DNA of 34,874 bases, taken from Candidatus Rokuibacteriota bacterium (GTDB taxonomy: Bacteria; Methylomirabilota; Methylomirabilia; Rokubacteriales; CSP1-6). Below the pieces are notes generated by a model. The model was not told the DNA's origin, searched no databases, and worked only from the letters and a program-made list of their open reading frames with translations. A program made the translations under genes and the position numbers. The DNA lies in NCBI GenBank assembly GCA_003221615.1, contig QHSQ01000123.1, forward strand, positions 1 to 34,874, given 5' to 3'. Position 1 is the first letter of the stretch; each line of letters starts with the position of its first letter. Positions 25,635 to 32,865 of this stretch are shown here, piece by piece.

Positions 25635-26987
25635 ATGGAAGTCGCCAAGATCCTCGTCGTCGACGACGAACCCTCGATCCTGAAATTGCTGAAGGAAGCC
25701 CTCACCCAATGGGGCTACCACGTCGGCTGCGTCGGCACTGGAACCGAGGCGCTCGAGGCGATCCGCACCGAGCTTTACGACGCCGCGATCACCGACATTC
25801 GAATGCCGGAGATGAGCGGTCTCGATCTGCTCCGCGAGATCAAGCGTCACGACGAATCAATCGAGGTCATCGTGATGACCGGCTACCCCACGATCGCCTC
25901 GGCGGTCGAAGCCCTCAAGGAAGGCGCGTACGACTACCTGTCCAAGCCGCTGATCCTCGACGAGCTGCGCCATCTGATGGCGCGCGTCACGGAGCGACGG
26001 TTCCTGAAGGGCGAGGTCCAGTCGCTCCGCGCGCGCTTGGGCGAAGAGCTCACGGTAAACGAGCTAGTGGGCAACGCACCGCCGATGCAGCGAGTGAAGG
26101 AGATCATCAGCAAGGTCGCCACGACGGACTCGCCGGTACTCATCGAGGGCGAGAGCGGGACCGGCAAGGAGCTGGTGGCCGCGGCGATTCATCGGCTCTC
26201 CGGTCGCGCCAAGGGCCCCTTCATCCCCGTGAACTGCAGCGCCATCCCGGAGGATCTGCTCGAGTCCGAGTTCTTCGGCCACGTACGCGGTGCGTTCTCG
26301 GGTGCCGTCTCAGACGCGCTCGGCCTTTTCCGCGGCGCCAACGAGGGCACGATCTTCCTGGATGAGATCGCGGAGCTGTCGCCTGGCCTACAGGTCAAGC
26401 TGCTGCGCGTTCTCCAGGAAATGCAGGTGCGCCCGGTCGGCTCCACGAAGGCGCACCCGGTCGATGTCCGTGTCATCGCGGCGACGAACCGGGACCTCGA
26501 CCGGACGATCGCCGACGGGCGCTTCCGCCAGGACCTCTACTATCGGCTGAACGTGGTCCGTGTGAGCCTGCCTCCGCTGCGCACCCGGCGCGAGGACATT
26601 CCGGCCCTCGTGAACCACTTCCTCCGTCGCTACAACCGCCGGTTCAGGCGGGACGTGAAGGGGATCACGCAGGACGCGCTGGGGGCGCTTGGCGCCTACG
26701 ACTTCCCGGGCAACGTCCGCGAGCTCGAGAACGTCATCGAGCGAGCCTTCGCGATGGGCGCCCGCGAGCAGATCACGCTCTCCGACCTGCCGGTGCTCGG
26801 CACCGCCTCAGTGCCCGCGATGGCGGCTCCTGCCAGCGGGTCCGTGCCCAGACTGGCCGATGTGGAGAAGGACCTGATCCTACGGGCCCTGGCCTTCTAC
26901 AAGGACGACAAGGAGGCGGCTGCGAGCGCGCTGGGCATCTCCCGGCGTACGATTTACCGTCGTCTCAAGGAGTACGGGATGCTCTAA
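25635..26987 (+). CDS. NtrC-family sigma-54 response regulator (orphan, GAFSGA loop)
   Basis: 450 residues. Receiver domain 1-120: phospho-acceptor Asp54 in AITDIRMPE, acidic pair VVDDE at 8-12, Lys in YLSKPL. AAA+ domain about 140-375: Walker A GESGTGKE (172-179), Walker B GTIFLDEIAEL, RFRQDLYYRLNV, DFPGNVRELEN. Fis-type helix-turn-helix at the C-terminus (AAASALGISRRTIYRRLKEYGML). The sigma-54 contact loop reads GAFSGA (219-224) instead of GAFTGA. No histidine kinase gene is next to it. It should activate sigma-54 promoters when phosphorylated. The adjacent FIST gene, with a -24/-12 element, is the nearest candidate target. Confidence 0.94.
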   Translation: MEVAKILVVDDEPSILKLLKEALTQWGYHVGCVGTGTEALEAIRTELYDAAITDIRMPEMSGLDLLREIKRHDESIEVIVMTGYPTIASAVEALKEGAYDYLSKPLILDELRHLMARVTERRFLKGEVQSLRARLGEELTVNELVGNAPPMQRVKEIISKVATTDSPVLIEGESGTGKELVAAAIHRLSGRAKGPFIPVNCSAIPEDLLESEFFGHVRGAFSGAVSDALGLFRGANEGTIFLDEIAELSPGLQVKLLRVLQEMQVRPVGSTKAHPVDVRVIAATNRDLDRTIADGRFRQDLYYRLNVVRVSLPPLRTRREDIPALVNHFLRRYNRRFRRDVKGITQDALGALGAYDFPGNVRELENVIERAFAMGAREQITLSDLPVLGTASVPAMAAPASGSVPRLADVEKDLILRALAFYKDDKEAAASALGISRRTIYRRLKEYGML

Positions 26988-26992
26988 ATAGC

Positions 26993-27013
26993 ACACGTGT
27001 TGCCGAACTGACA
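26993..27013 (+). promoter_or_regulatory. Candidate enhancer site (UAS) upstream of the FIST gene
   Basis: ACACGTGT (26993-27000, perfect palindrome) followed by AACTGACA (27006-27013). AACTGACA also occurs, on the other strand, inside the inverted repeat before the response-regulator gene. It lies about 80-100 nt upstream of the predicted transcription start, a normal distance for NtrC-type activator binding. Functional role inferred only. Confidence 0.35.
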
Positions 27014-27067
27014 CCCCGCCGCGCCCACCATCGAAGAAAGTCCCTGATCTTCAAGCCTCTTCCGGAT

Positions 27068-27083
27068 TGGCACCCCTGCTGCA
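27068..27083 (+). promoter_or_regulatory. Sigma-54 (-24/-12) promoter candidate
   Basis: TGGCAC-CCCTG-CTGCA fits TGGCAC-N5-TTGCW except for one base (C for the first T of the -12 box). The GG (27069-27070) and GC (27081-27082) are exactly 12 nt apart. The predicted start of transcription near 27094 is only a few nt before the ATG at 27097, so the transcript would be nearly leaderless or translation may begin further in. Confidence 0.5.
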
Positions 27084-27096
27084 CATGCTCGGAGCC

Positions 27097-28035
27097 ATGT
27101 ACGCGACCATCCCTGTCGAAACAGAGTCCAAAGCCCTCCAGATCGGTATCGGGTTCGCTTCTCACCAGGATGCGATCTGGGCGGCTGTACGCGCGACCGC
27201 GATGGCGCGCACAGGCCTCCACGGGACCTCGCCTGACCTCGTGCTTCTCATCACCGCGGGTGTACCGGCCCAGGATGTCGTGCCGCTCATTCGGGGGGTG
27301 CTAGGGCCTGTTGGGGTGGCTGGAGGGGCGACCTCCGCGATCCTGACTCATAACGGGGCCGTGACAGCGGGGGCCCTGGTCGTCTGCCTTACCAACGGTG
27401 AGGGCGCCGTGAGCGGAGTCGCCGCTGCCGGGGGCCGCGACCTGACCGAAGCGGGCCAGGGAGCCGCTCGGCTCATCCTCTCCGGTTGGCCCTTCAGGAT
27501 GCGGTATCCGCGCGGTCTCGGCCTCGCGTTCGTGAAGCCGGGATTCGGTGCGCCCGCCGAGTCGTTCCTGCAGCCCTGGCGAATCCTGATGGGCCCCAAG
27601 ATGCGGACCGTCTGCAGCGTGCTCTCGTCGCCGCTCGTCTACGGCGCTTCGACGACCGAGCCGCTCGCCAGCGCCGCGTGTCTGGAAGCCGCCTACTCGA
27701 CCGGGCTGGGCTATGCCGAGGGGTTCGACGCGCGCTCGGCACCCGACTCCGAGACCCTCATTCAGGGGTCCGTAGAGGCCGCCAGGTCGGCCCTGAAGCG
27801 CCTCGAGGGGGACGGCGCGCGACTGGTTTTCGTGATCGAGTCGAGCGCGCGCCACCGGGCGCTCGGCTCCGCCGCAGCCGACGAATGGGCCGCGATCAAG
27901 AGCGAGGTCGACTCCCGCACGCCCTGCGTCGGCTGGCTCTGTGACCACGTCGCGGGCTACGGACGGGGCGTCCGCCCGGTCGACGCTCACGGCTCGCTCG
28001 TCGTCGTGGCGCTCGGCGACGCCCCGCGCCGTTAG
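27097..28035 (+). CDS. FIST-domain signal-transduction protein
   Basis: 312 residues. The first 170 or so correspond to the FIST N domain (IGIGFASHQDAIWAAVRAT; SPDLVLLITAGV; GVAGGATSAILTHNG), and the C-terminal part to FIST C. FIST domains are predicted small-ligand sensors found in bacterial signalling proteins. This one stands alone with no kinase, methyl-acceptor or cyclase domain and no membrane segment. I prefer ATG 27097; alternatives are ATG 27085 and TTG 27067, both of which would overlap the -24/-12 element. Its stop is 3 nt from the converging M48 gene. It probably belongs with the preceding regulator. Confidence 0.78.
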   Translation: MYATIPVETESKALQIGIGFASHQDAIWAAVRATAMARTGLHGTSPDLVLLITAGVPAQDVVPLIRGVLGPVGVAGGATSAILTHNGAVTAGALVVCLTNGEGAVSGVAAAGGRDLTEAGQGAARLILSGWPFRMRYPRGLGLAFVKPGFGAPAESFLQPWRILMGPKMRTVCSVLSSPLVYGASTTEPLASAACLEAAYSTGLGYAEGFDARSAPDSETLIQGSVEAARSALKRLEGDGARLVFVIESSARHRALGSAAADEWAAIKSEVDSRTPCVGWLCDHVAGYGRGVRPVDAHGSLVVVALGDAPRR

Positions 28036-28038
28036 CGA

Positions 28039-29139
28039 CTAGTCTCCGCAGACCCGCCTGACGTCAGTCCAGTCCCGCCCCGGCAGAAGCGGCCGGAACT
28101 CCTTCGTGTGGGACCCGGCCAGCTGTTTCAAGGCCTCGACCCGATCCGCGGCGAGCGGATGCGAAGTGAGATAGCGGAACGTGGCGGGGGCGCCGCGCTC
28201 CGCGGCGCGCATGGTCTCGAAGAACGCGATCATCCCCCGCGGATCGACGTCCGCAGCCAGCAGCATGCGAAGCCCTTCGACGTCCGCCTCGCTCTCGAGA
28301 TGACGGCTGTATCGCAGCGTGCCAAGCATCCGCGCGCTCTCGATCCCGTAGGCCATCGCGCCCGTGATGTCTCCCGATACCGCCACCAGCACGAGCCCGG
28401 TGGAGGCGTGTTGTAACAGCAGTCGCGTCGCGTGGCGCTGGATCACGTGCTGTAGCTCGTGTGCGAGCACTCCCGCCAGCTCCTCGGGCGTGCGCGTGCG
28501 CTCGACGAGCCCGCGGAGCAGCACCACCTGGCCGCCGGGGACGGCGAATGCATTCACGGTCCCGTCGTCGACCACGGTCACACGAAACGTGTAGGGGCTG
28601 ATCGGCTGCGGCTCCATGAGCCGCTTCACGATCGCGCCGATGGCCTCTTCGCGGTCGCGGTCGATGCAGCGCCGCCGCGAGGCCGCGAGCTGATCCACGG
28701 CCGCCTGGCCGAGGCGCTCTTCCCAGGACACCGGCACCCGGGCGGCCAGGATGCCGGCGGCGGCTGGAATGCCCCACACGTAGAGAACCGCGCCGATCGC
28801 CACGGCGGTGGCCGCCGCGCCGATCGCGAGAAGGACGCGAGCCCGTCGCCGCCGCGGGTCGTGAAAGCGGTGCCCGAAGCCGGGAGCGGTCGCATGCAGC
28901 GCCGAGAGGAAGGCGCTGTCGTCGACCAGGAGGATCTCTGGGAACGGCGTACCGCGCTCGAGGCGGATCTGCTCGCCGCGATAGAAGCCTTGGGTCTGGC
29001 TGACCTCCCGGAAGGGCCACCAGAGACGCGCGCCGTCTGCGAGGGCGATCTCGAGCCCGCTCGCAGCCAGGCGGATCGACGCCGGCCGGCGGGCGGCGCT
29101 CCGGCCGTCGAAGTAATAGCCCGTGAATGCGCCGGGCAT
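28039..29139 (-). CDS. M48-family membrane metalloprotease
   Basis: 366 residues. Residues about 1-95 form a beta-rich, PH/GRAM-like N-terminal region (YYFDGRSAARRPASIRL; LWWPFREV). One hydrophobic segment at about 102-130 (VLLAIGAAATAVAIGAVLYVWGI) anchors it. The M48 domain follows with zinc site HELQH (227-231) and the downstream Glu in ESEADVEGL, and MNAF-like VNAFAVPGGQVVLLRGL. Relatives include BepA/LoiP-type envelope quality-control proteases, but the N-terminal region differs. It is the last gene of a five-gene minus-strand cluster, 9 nt after the DUF898 gene. Confidence 0.9.
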   Translation of the reverse strand: MPGAFTGYYFDGRSAARRPASIRLAASGLEIALADGARLWWPFREVSQTQGFYRGEQIRLERGTPFPEILLVDDSAFLSALHATAPGFGHRFHDPRRRRARVLLAIGAAATAVAIGAVLYVWGIPAAAGILAARVPVSWEERLGQAAVDQLAASRRRCIDRDREEAIGAIVKRLMEPQPISPYTFRVTVVDDGTVNAFAVPGGQVVLLRGLVERTRTPEELAGVLAHELQHVIQRHATRLLLQHASTGLVLVAVSGDITGAMAYGIESARMLGTLRYSRHLESEADVEGLRMLLAADVDPRGMIAFFETMRAAERGAPATFRYLTSHPLAADRVEALKQLAGSHTKEFRPLLPGRDWTDVRRVCGD

Positions 29140-29148
29140 TTCCTGCCG

Positions 29149-30390
29149 CTACGCGAATCCGACGTCGGCGCCCAGGAGGCTCGAGAGCGCGTCACCGGTG
29201 GCGGTCGGGAGCTGGGGCTCCTGAACGATACCCGCGAGGTCGAGCGGGCCCTCGACGGTGAGAGACGCGAACTCGAAGCGCGTGCGGCGCACCAGCACCC
29301 ACGGCCATGCCAGGCCGAGCGTCACGATGAGCAATAGCCAGTTGACGAGATTCTGGGTCAGCAGCCGTCCGCCCGTCATCGTCGAGCGAAAGCGTGCCGC
29401 CTCGAAGTACGTGTGCTCCCAGAAGTAGCGCGTCTTCCTCGCGTGGAACCAGAATAGATAGATGCCGAGCGTCGGCACGAGCAGGAGCAGTGCGACGACG
29501 TAGGCGCCGAGGAGATCACGTCCGCGTCCGTCGAAGCGGAATTGCCTGCGGCCGAAGCACGAATTCGAGACCATGAACTCCTGCTGGCGTGTCTGGAAGA
29601 ACGGGTAGTAGAGCGTGAGGGTCAGGGCGCTCAGGAGCGAGGCCACGATGAAGATCTTGACGAACACCCATGCCTTGCCGCGGAACGAGAAGCGGATTCC
29701 TCGCCACGAGGTGCGGCTCAGGCGATAACGCCGGGCCCCGACCATCGCGATCGGAATGAAGATGAAGACCAGGAGCGAGGTGAAGGCCTGGGTCGTGACA
29801 TAGATCGTCTTGTCGCCGGAGAGTCGCGCCATCGCGCTCAGCGCCGTGATCGGCAAACCGACGAACAGCAACGCCTTGAAGAATCCGAGCAGCAGCTCCT
29901 TGCCGGTGCCGTGATACGCGAATCGATCACCCTCGAAGCTGGTCTGGCTCAGCATGAAGCGGCGAATGCGGACCTTGCCCCAGAACCGGTAGGCGCCGAA
30001 GGTCGCGATCGTCAGCAAGATGTTCACGACGTAGATGCCGAAGAGCGTTCCGCCCGCGCCGTGGAAGCCGAGCCGACGGGGAACGCCGGCCATCGCGGCC
30101 GCGGATGTCGTCCCCGTGGTCGCGGGCGCCGGCGTCATCACCGCGGTCGCCCTCGCGCCTGAGCCGTTGGGGGCCGGCCGCGCCGCCTCGGCGGTCTGCG
30201 CGCGCGCGGCGGGCGGCGTGGCCGCGGGTGGCGCGCTCGCGCGGGGCGCGCTGGACGGGGGCGGCGGCGGTGCCGGCGCCCGCCGCATCTTCTCGAGCGC
30301 CGCGATGTAGACCGAGGCGACGACGCCGCATTGTCCGCACTTGTCCCGCTCGACGGCCGGCGCGCCACAGCGAGGACACGCGGTCGCCAT
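29149..30390 (-). CDS. Zinc-ribbon DUF898 (YjgN-like) membrane protein
   Basis: 413 residues. A short N-terminal zinc ribbon (Cys5, Cys8, Cys18, Cys21 in CPRCG and KCGQCG) is followed by a Pro/Ala/Thr-rich linker (about 38-105). Then comes a multi-pass membrane domain of the DUF898/YjgN type with internally repeated units (GTLFGIYVVNILLTIATFGAYRFWGKVRIRRF and DLLGAYVVALLLLVPTLGIYLFWFHARKTRYF). Function of the family is unknown. ATG at 30390 shares one base with the stop of the upstream DUF4124 gene. Adjacency to an M48 protease suggests a joint role in the envelope. Confidence 0.88.
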   Translation of the reverse strand: MATACPRCGAPAVERDKCGQCGVVASVYIAALEKMRRAPAPPPPPSSAPRASAPPAATPPAARAQTAEAARPAPNGSGARATAVMTPAPATTGTTSAAAMAGVPRRLGFHGAGGTLFGIYVVNILLTIATFGAYRFWGKVRIRRFMLSQTSFEGDRFAYHGTGKELLLGFFKALLFVGLPITALSAMARLSGDKTIYVTTQAFTSLLVFIFIPIAMVGARRYRLSRTSWRGIRFSFRGKAWVFVKIFIVASLLSALTLTLYYPFFQTRQQEFMVSNSCFGRRQFRFDGRGRDLLGAYVVALLLLVPTLGIYLFWFHARKTRYFWEHTYFEAARFRSTMTGGRLLTQNLVNWLLLIVTLGLAWPWVLVRRTRFEFASLTVEGPLDLAGIVQEPQLPTATGDALSSLLGADVGFA

Positions 30391-31505
30391 CACTTCACCG
30401 GTTGCGTCGCCGGCATCGCGGCGCGCGCCCATCGCTCGAGCGGCACGGCGCGAACCAGCTCGGCCGCGGTCTGCTCGACGGCCCTCCCGATCGCGCCGAC
30501 CAGGGCCTTGCGCATCGCGGTGTTGTACCAGCGACCCGCATCGGTCCCGGAGAACCGTACGTACTCCGCGAGCTCCTCGTCCCGCAGTGTCTGATACGTG
30601 TAGAGCATCGACATCGTGCGTACCTCACGCAGCGTTTCGTTGGCCCGAGCGCGCACCTGTGCGGCTCGGTCTTCGATCTGACCCGGTCGGAGCCGGCTTT
30701 CCGGCGGGCCGGCGGCCGACACCGCGCTCGAGAGGCCTCGCGCGATCGCCGCCACCAGCTCAGCCGAGGTCTCGTCTGCGCCGGTGACCCAGTCCAGCCG
30801 CTGGAGCAGCTCGAGCCGCCGGGCCGGCGGCGGGTTGGCCTTGAGGCTCGCGGCGTAGTCGGCCACCTTCTGGTCGGCACCTGGCTCCGACGCCGCGATC
30901 TCCAGTGCGACGATCTTGCGCGCGACGGGAGTTCGCAGCCACGCGGCCGTGGTTTCCAGACTGGGGCGGTCGACCTGAGGACGAAACGCGTCGCGGACGG
31001 CGCTGTACACCGTCTCCTGGCGAAGCCATTGTGCGAGGATCCGGTCGATGATGGCCTGGTCGGCCGGGCTCATCTGGCCGGGAGGCGGGCGCAGATCGAC
31101 GGCGACCCGACTCAGGAGCCCGACGAGCTGAGCGCGGACTCCGGCCAGCTCGAGGAGCTCATCGATCTTCGTCGGGCCCGCTTTCATCTCCGGAGCCTTC
31201 ATCTCCGGCGGCGCCTTGATGTCCGACGTCTTGACCTCGGGTGCCTTCACCTCGGGCACTTTCACGTCGAACGTCTTCACGTCAGATGCCTTCACGTCGG
31301 GCGCCTTCGGCTCAGGGGCTTTCACGTCGGGCGTGGGCATGGCGGCGGGCGCGGGCGTACGGATCTCTCGCGGCTGCGGCGGCCGATCGGAATATGTGAC
31401 GTGACCCTGCTCGTCGACCCAGCGGTACGTCTCCGCGTCGCTCGGGGCGGAGACCAGGACCAGCGCGCCGATCAACAGAGCAACCGGGGCGATCCGGTCA
31501 GTCAT
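30390..31505 (-). CDS. Exported DUF4124 protein with pentapeptide-repeat linker
   Basis: 371 residues. Signal peptide MTDRIAPVALLIGALVLVSAPSDA, then DUF4124 (YRWVDEQGHVTYSDRPP, residues 27-43), a ten-unit D/E-x-K-A/T-P/S repeat linker (60-110), and a helical C-terminal domain (about 113-371) resembling DUF2059 (IDELLELAGVRAQLVGLL). It should lie in the periplasm, with the stiff charged linker spacing the two domains. ATG at 31505 overlaps the preceding TPR gene by 8 nt; a longer in-frame extension is out-of-frame TPR coding and rejected. Exact function unknown. Confidence 0.82.
   Translation of the reverse strand: MTDRIAPVALLIGALVLVSAPSDAETYRWVDEQGHVTYSDRPPQPREIRTPAPAAMPTPDVKAPEPKAPDVKASDVKTFDVKVPEVKAPEVKTSDIKAPPEMKAPEMKAGPTKIDELLELAGVRAQLVGLLSRVAVDLRPPPGQMSPADQAIIDRILAQWLRQETVYSAVRDAFRPQVDRPSLETTAAWLRTPVARKIVALEIAASEPGADQKVADYAASLKANPPPARRLELLQRLDWVTGADETSAELVAAIARGLSSAVSAAGPPESRLRPGQIEDRAAQVRARANETLREVRTMSMLYTYQTLRDEELAEYVRFSGTDAGRWYNTAMRKALVGAIGRAVEQTAAELVRAVPLERWARAAMPATQPVK
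31176..31328 (-). repeat. 15-nt coding repeat (pentapeptide D/E-V-K-A-P linker)
   Basis: Ten consecutive five-residue units in the DUF4124 protein: DVKAP, EPKAP, DVKAS, DVKTF, DVKVP, EVKAP, EVKTS, DIKAP, (P)EMKAP, EMKAG. At DNA level the units read as variants of GACGTGAAGGCGCCC. Resembles the Pro-Lys/Glu-Pro spacer of TonB in style only. Confidence 0.85.
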
Positions 31506-32865
31506 AGTTCCATCCGATGATGACCCGTGGGTCGGGAGCCGGCGGCAGCGCCGCGCCCGGGCCCCAGCGATCGAACTTCGCGAGGAAATCGCGGACCTCG
31601 GGCACCGGCGCCTTCCAGCTCGCGAGGAAGGCGACGGCGGCGCGCGCCTCTCTGGCGAAATCGTCGTACTTACCTTGCGCATAGAGCACTCGCGCGAGCG
31701 CCAGGCGGCCGCCGGCGTCGTCACCAAAGAGCTGGACCGTCCTTCTCAGGTGCATCTCGGCTTCGGGGTAGCGTTCGAGGTCCGAGAGCAACTTTCCGAG
31801 ATTCCGATGGGTGCGCCACGAGTCGGGGTCGGCCTGCAGGCCGCGCTGGAGCCACGCGAGCGCCGCCTCACGGTCGCCGAGATGCGCGGCGATCGTCGCG
31901 CGATAGTTGTAGGGGCGTGCGAACGTCGGCGACAAGCGGATCGTCTCGTCGAACAGCCGCGCCGCGCCGTCGAGATCCCCATCCCGGAGGTAGCGTTGGC
32001 GCGCGATGAGGAAGAGCTGCTCGGCGCGCTTGGGGACTTCGCGATTGCCGCCGAGGCGAACGCGGAGATAGCGGGCGCCCGACTCCTTGTTGCCGGCCGA
32101 CGGCGTCGTCCGCGTACCCTCGAGGACCATGAGGCGCCCCAGACGCACGTACCCCTCGTCCGACAGCCACTGGCCGTACCACCAGATGCAATCGGCCGCG
32201 TCCGGCTGGCCCAGCGAGGCCAGGCGAAAGGCTTTGAAGGTCTCCTCGCGCTCGGCACCCTCGCGAGATTTTGCCTGGGCCTCACCGCAGTAGTTCTCGC
32301 CCGACTTGACGATGGCGTACGAGCGCGCCAGCTGGCGCGCCTGCACGAGATCGCCTTTCTCGGTGAGGATATCGAGCTTGATCTGCACGATCTGCTCGAG
32401 CGACGGATGATCGCGGAGAAGGCCGGGCTGCAGGTAGGTCGGCGCCCACTGGAAGAGCCAGCGCACGTGCGCCGGGTGGAGCGCGAGGAGCCGATCGAGT
32501 TGGGCGAGGGCTCGATCGTACTCACCCACGCGCACCGCGAACGACGCCGTGCGGTAGATCAGCTCGGCATCGTCGGGCGCGAGCGCGGAGGCGCGGTCGT
32601 AGACCATCCGCGCCTCCTCGAACTCGCCCATGAACTCCGCCATGCCCGCGCGCAGGGTGAGCGCGCGCACCGACGTCGGCGCCGCGTCGGCGCCTCGCCG
32701 CGCCAGCGCCAGCGCCTCCGCGTAGCGGCCGGCCTGGAACGCCGCCTGCGCGCGGTCCAGATCGCTTCCGGCCGCCGCCTTGCGCTCCAGCGCGGCCGCG
32801 ACCGAGGCGATGCAAAGCATCAGCGCGATCGCAAGGGCGAGAGCTCTCACGGTACCGACGGTCAT
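31498..32865 (-). CDS. Exported TPR protein
   Basis: 455 residues. Hydrophobic signal peptide (VRALALAIALMLCIASVAAA), then TPR units: QAAFQAGRYAEALALARRGADAAP, AEFMGEFEEARMVYDRASALAP, SFAVRVGEYDRALAQLDRLLALHP, and further ones in the C-terminal half (AARLFDETIRLSPTFARPYNYRATIAAHLGD, EAALAWLQRGLQADP). The middle part with a YC/DC cysteine pair aligns with the next upstream TPR gene, so the two are tandem paralogues. ATG at 32865 overlaps by 4 nt a TGA in the third frame that may be the original stop of that gene. Probably a periplasmic scaffold; no specific partner known. Confidence 0.85.
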   Translation of the reverse strand: MTVGTVRALALAIALMLCIASVAAALERKAAAGSDLDRAQAAFQAGRYAEALALARRGADAAPTSVRALTLRAGMAEFMGEFEEARMVYDRASALAPDDAELIYRTASFAVRVGEYDRALAQLDRLLALHPAHVRWLFQWAPTYLQPGLLRDHPSLEQIVQIKLDILTEKGDLVQARQLARSYAIVKSGENYCGEAQAKSREGAEREETFKAFRLASLGQPDAADCIWWYGQWLSDEGYVRLGRLMVLEGTRTTPSAGNKESGARYLRVRLGGNREVPKRAEQLFLIARQRYLRDGDLDGAARLFDETIRLSPTFARPYNYRATIAAHLGDREAALAWLQRGLQADPDSWRTHRNLGKLLSDLERYPEAEMHLRRTVQLFGDDAGGRLALARVLYAQGKYDDFAREARAAVAFLASWKAPVPEVRDFLAKFDRWGPGAALPPAPDPRVIIGWNYD

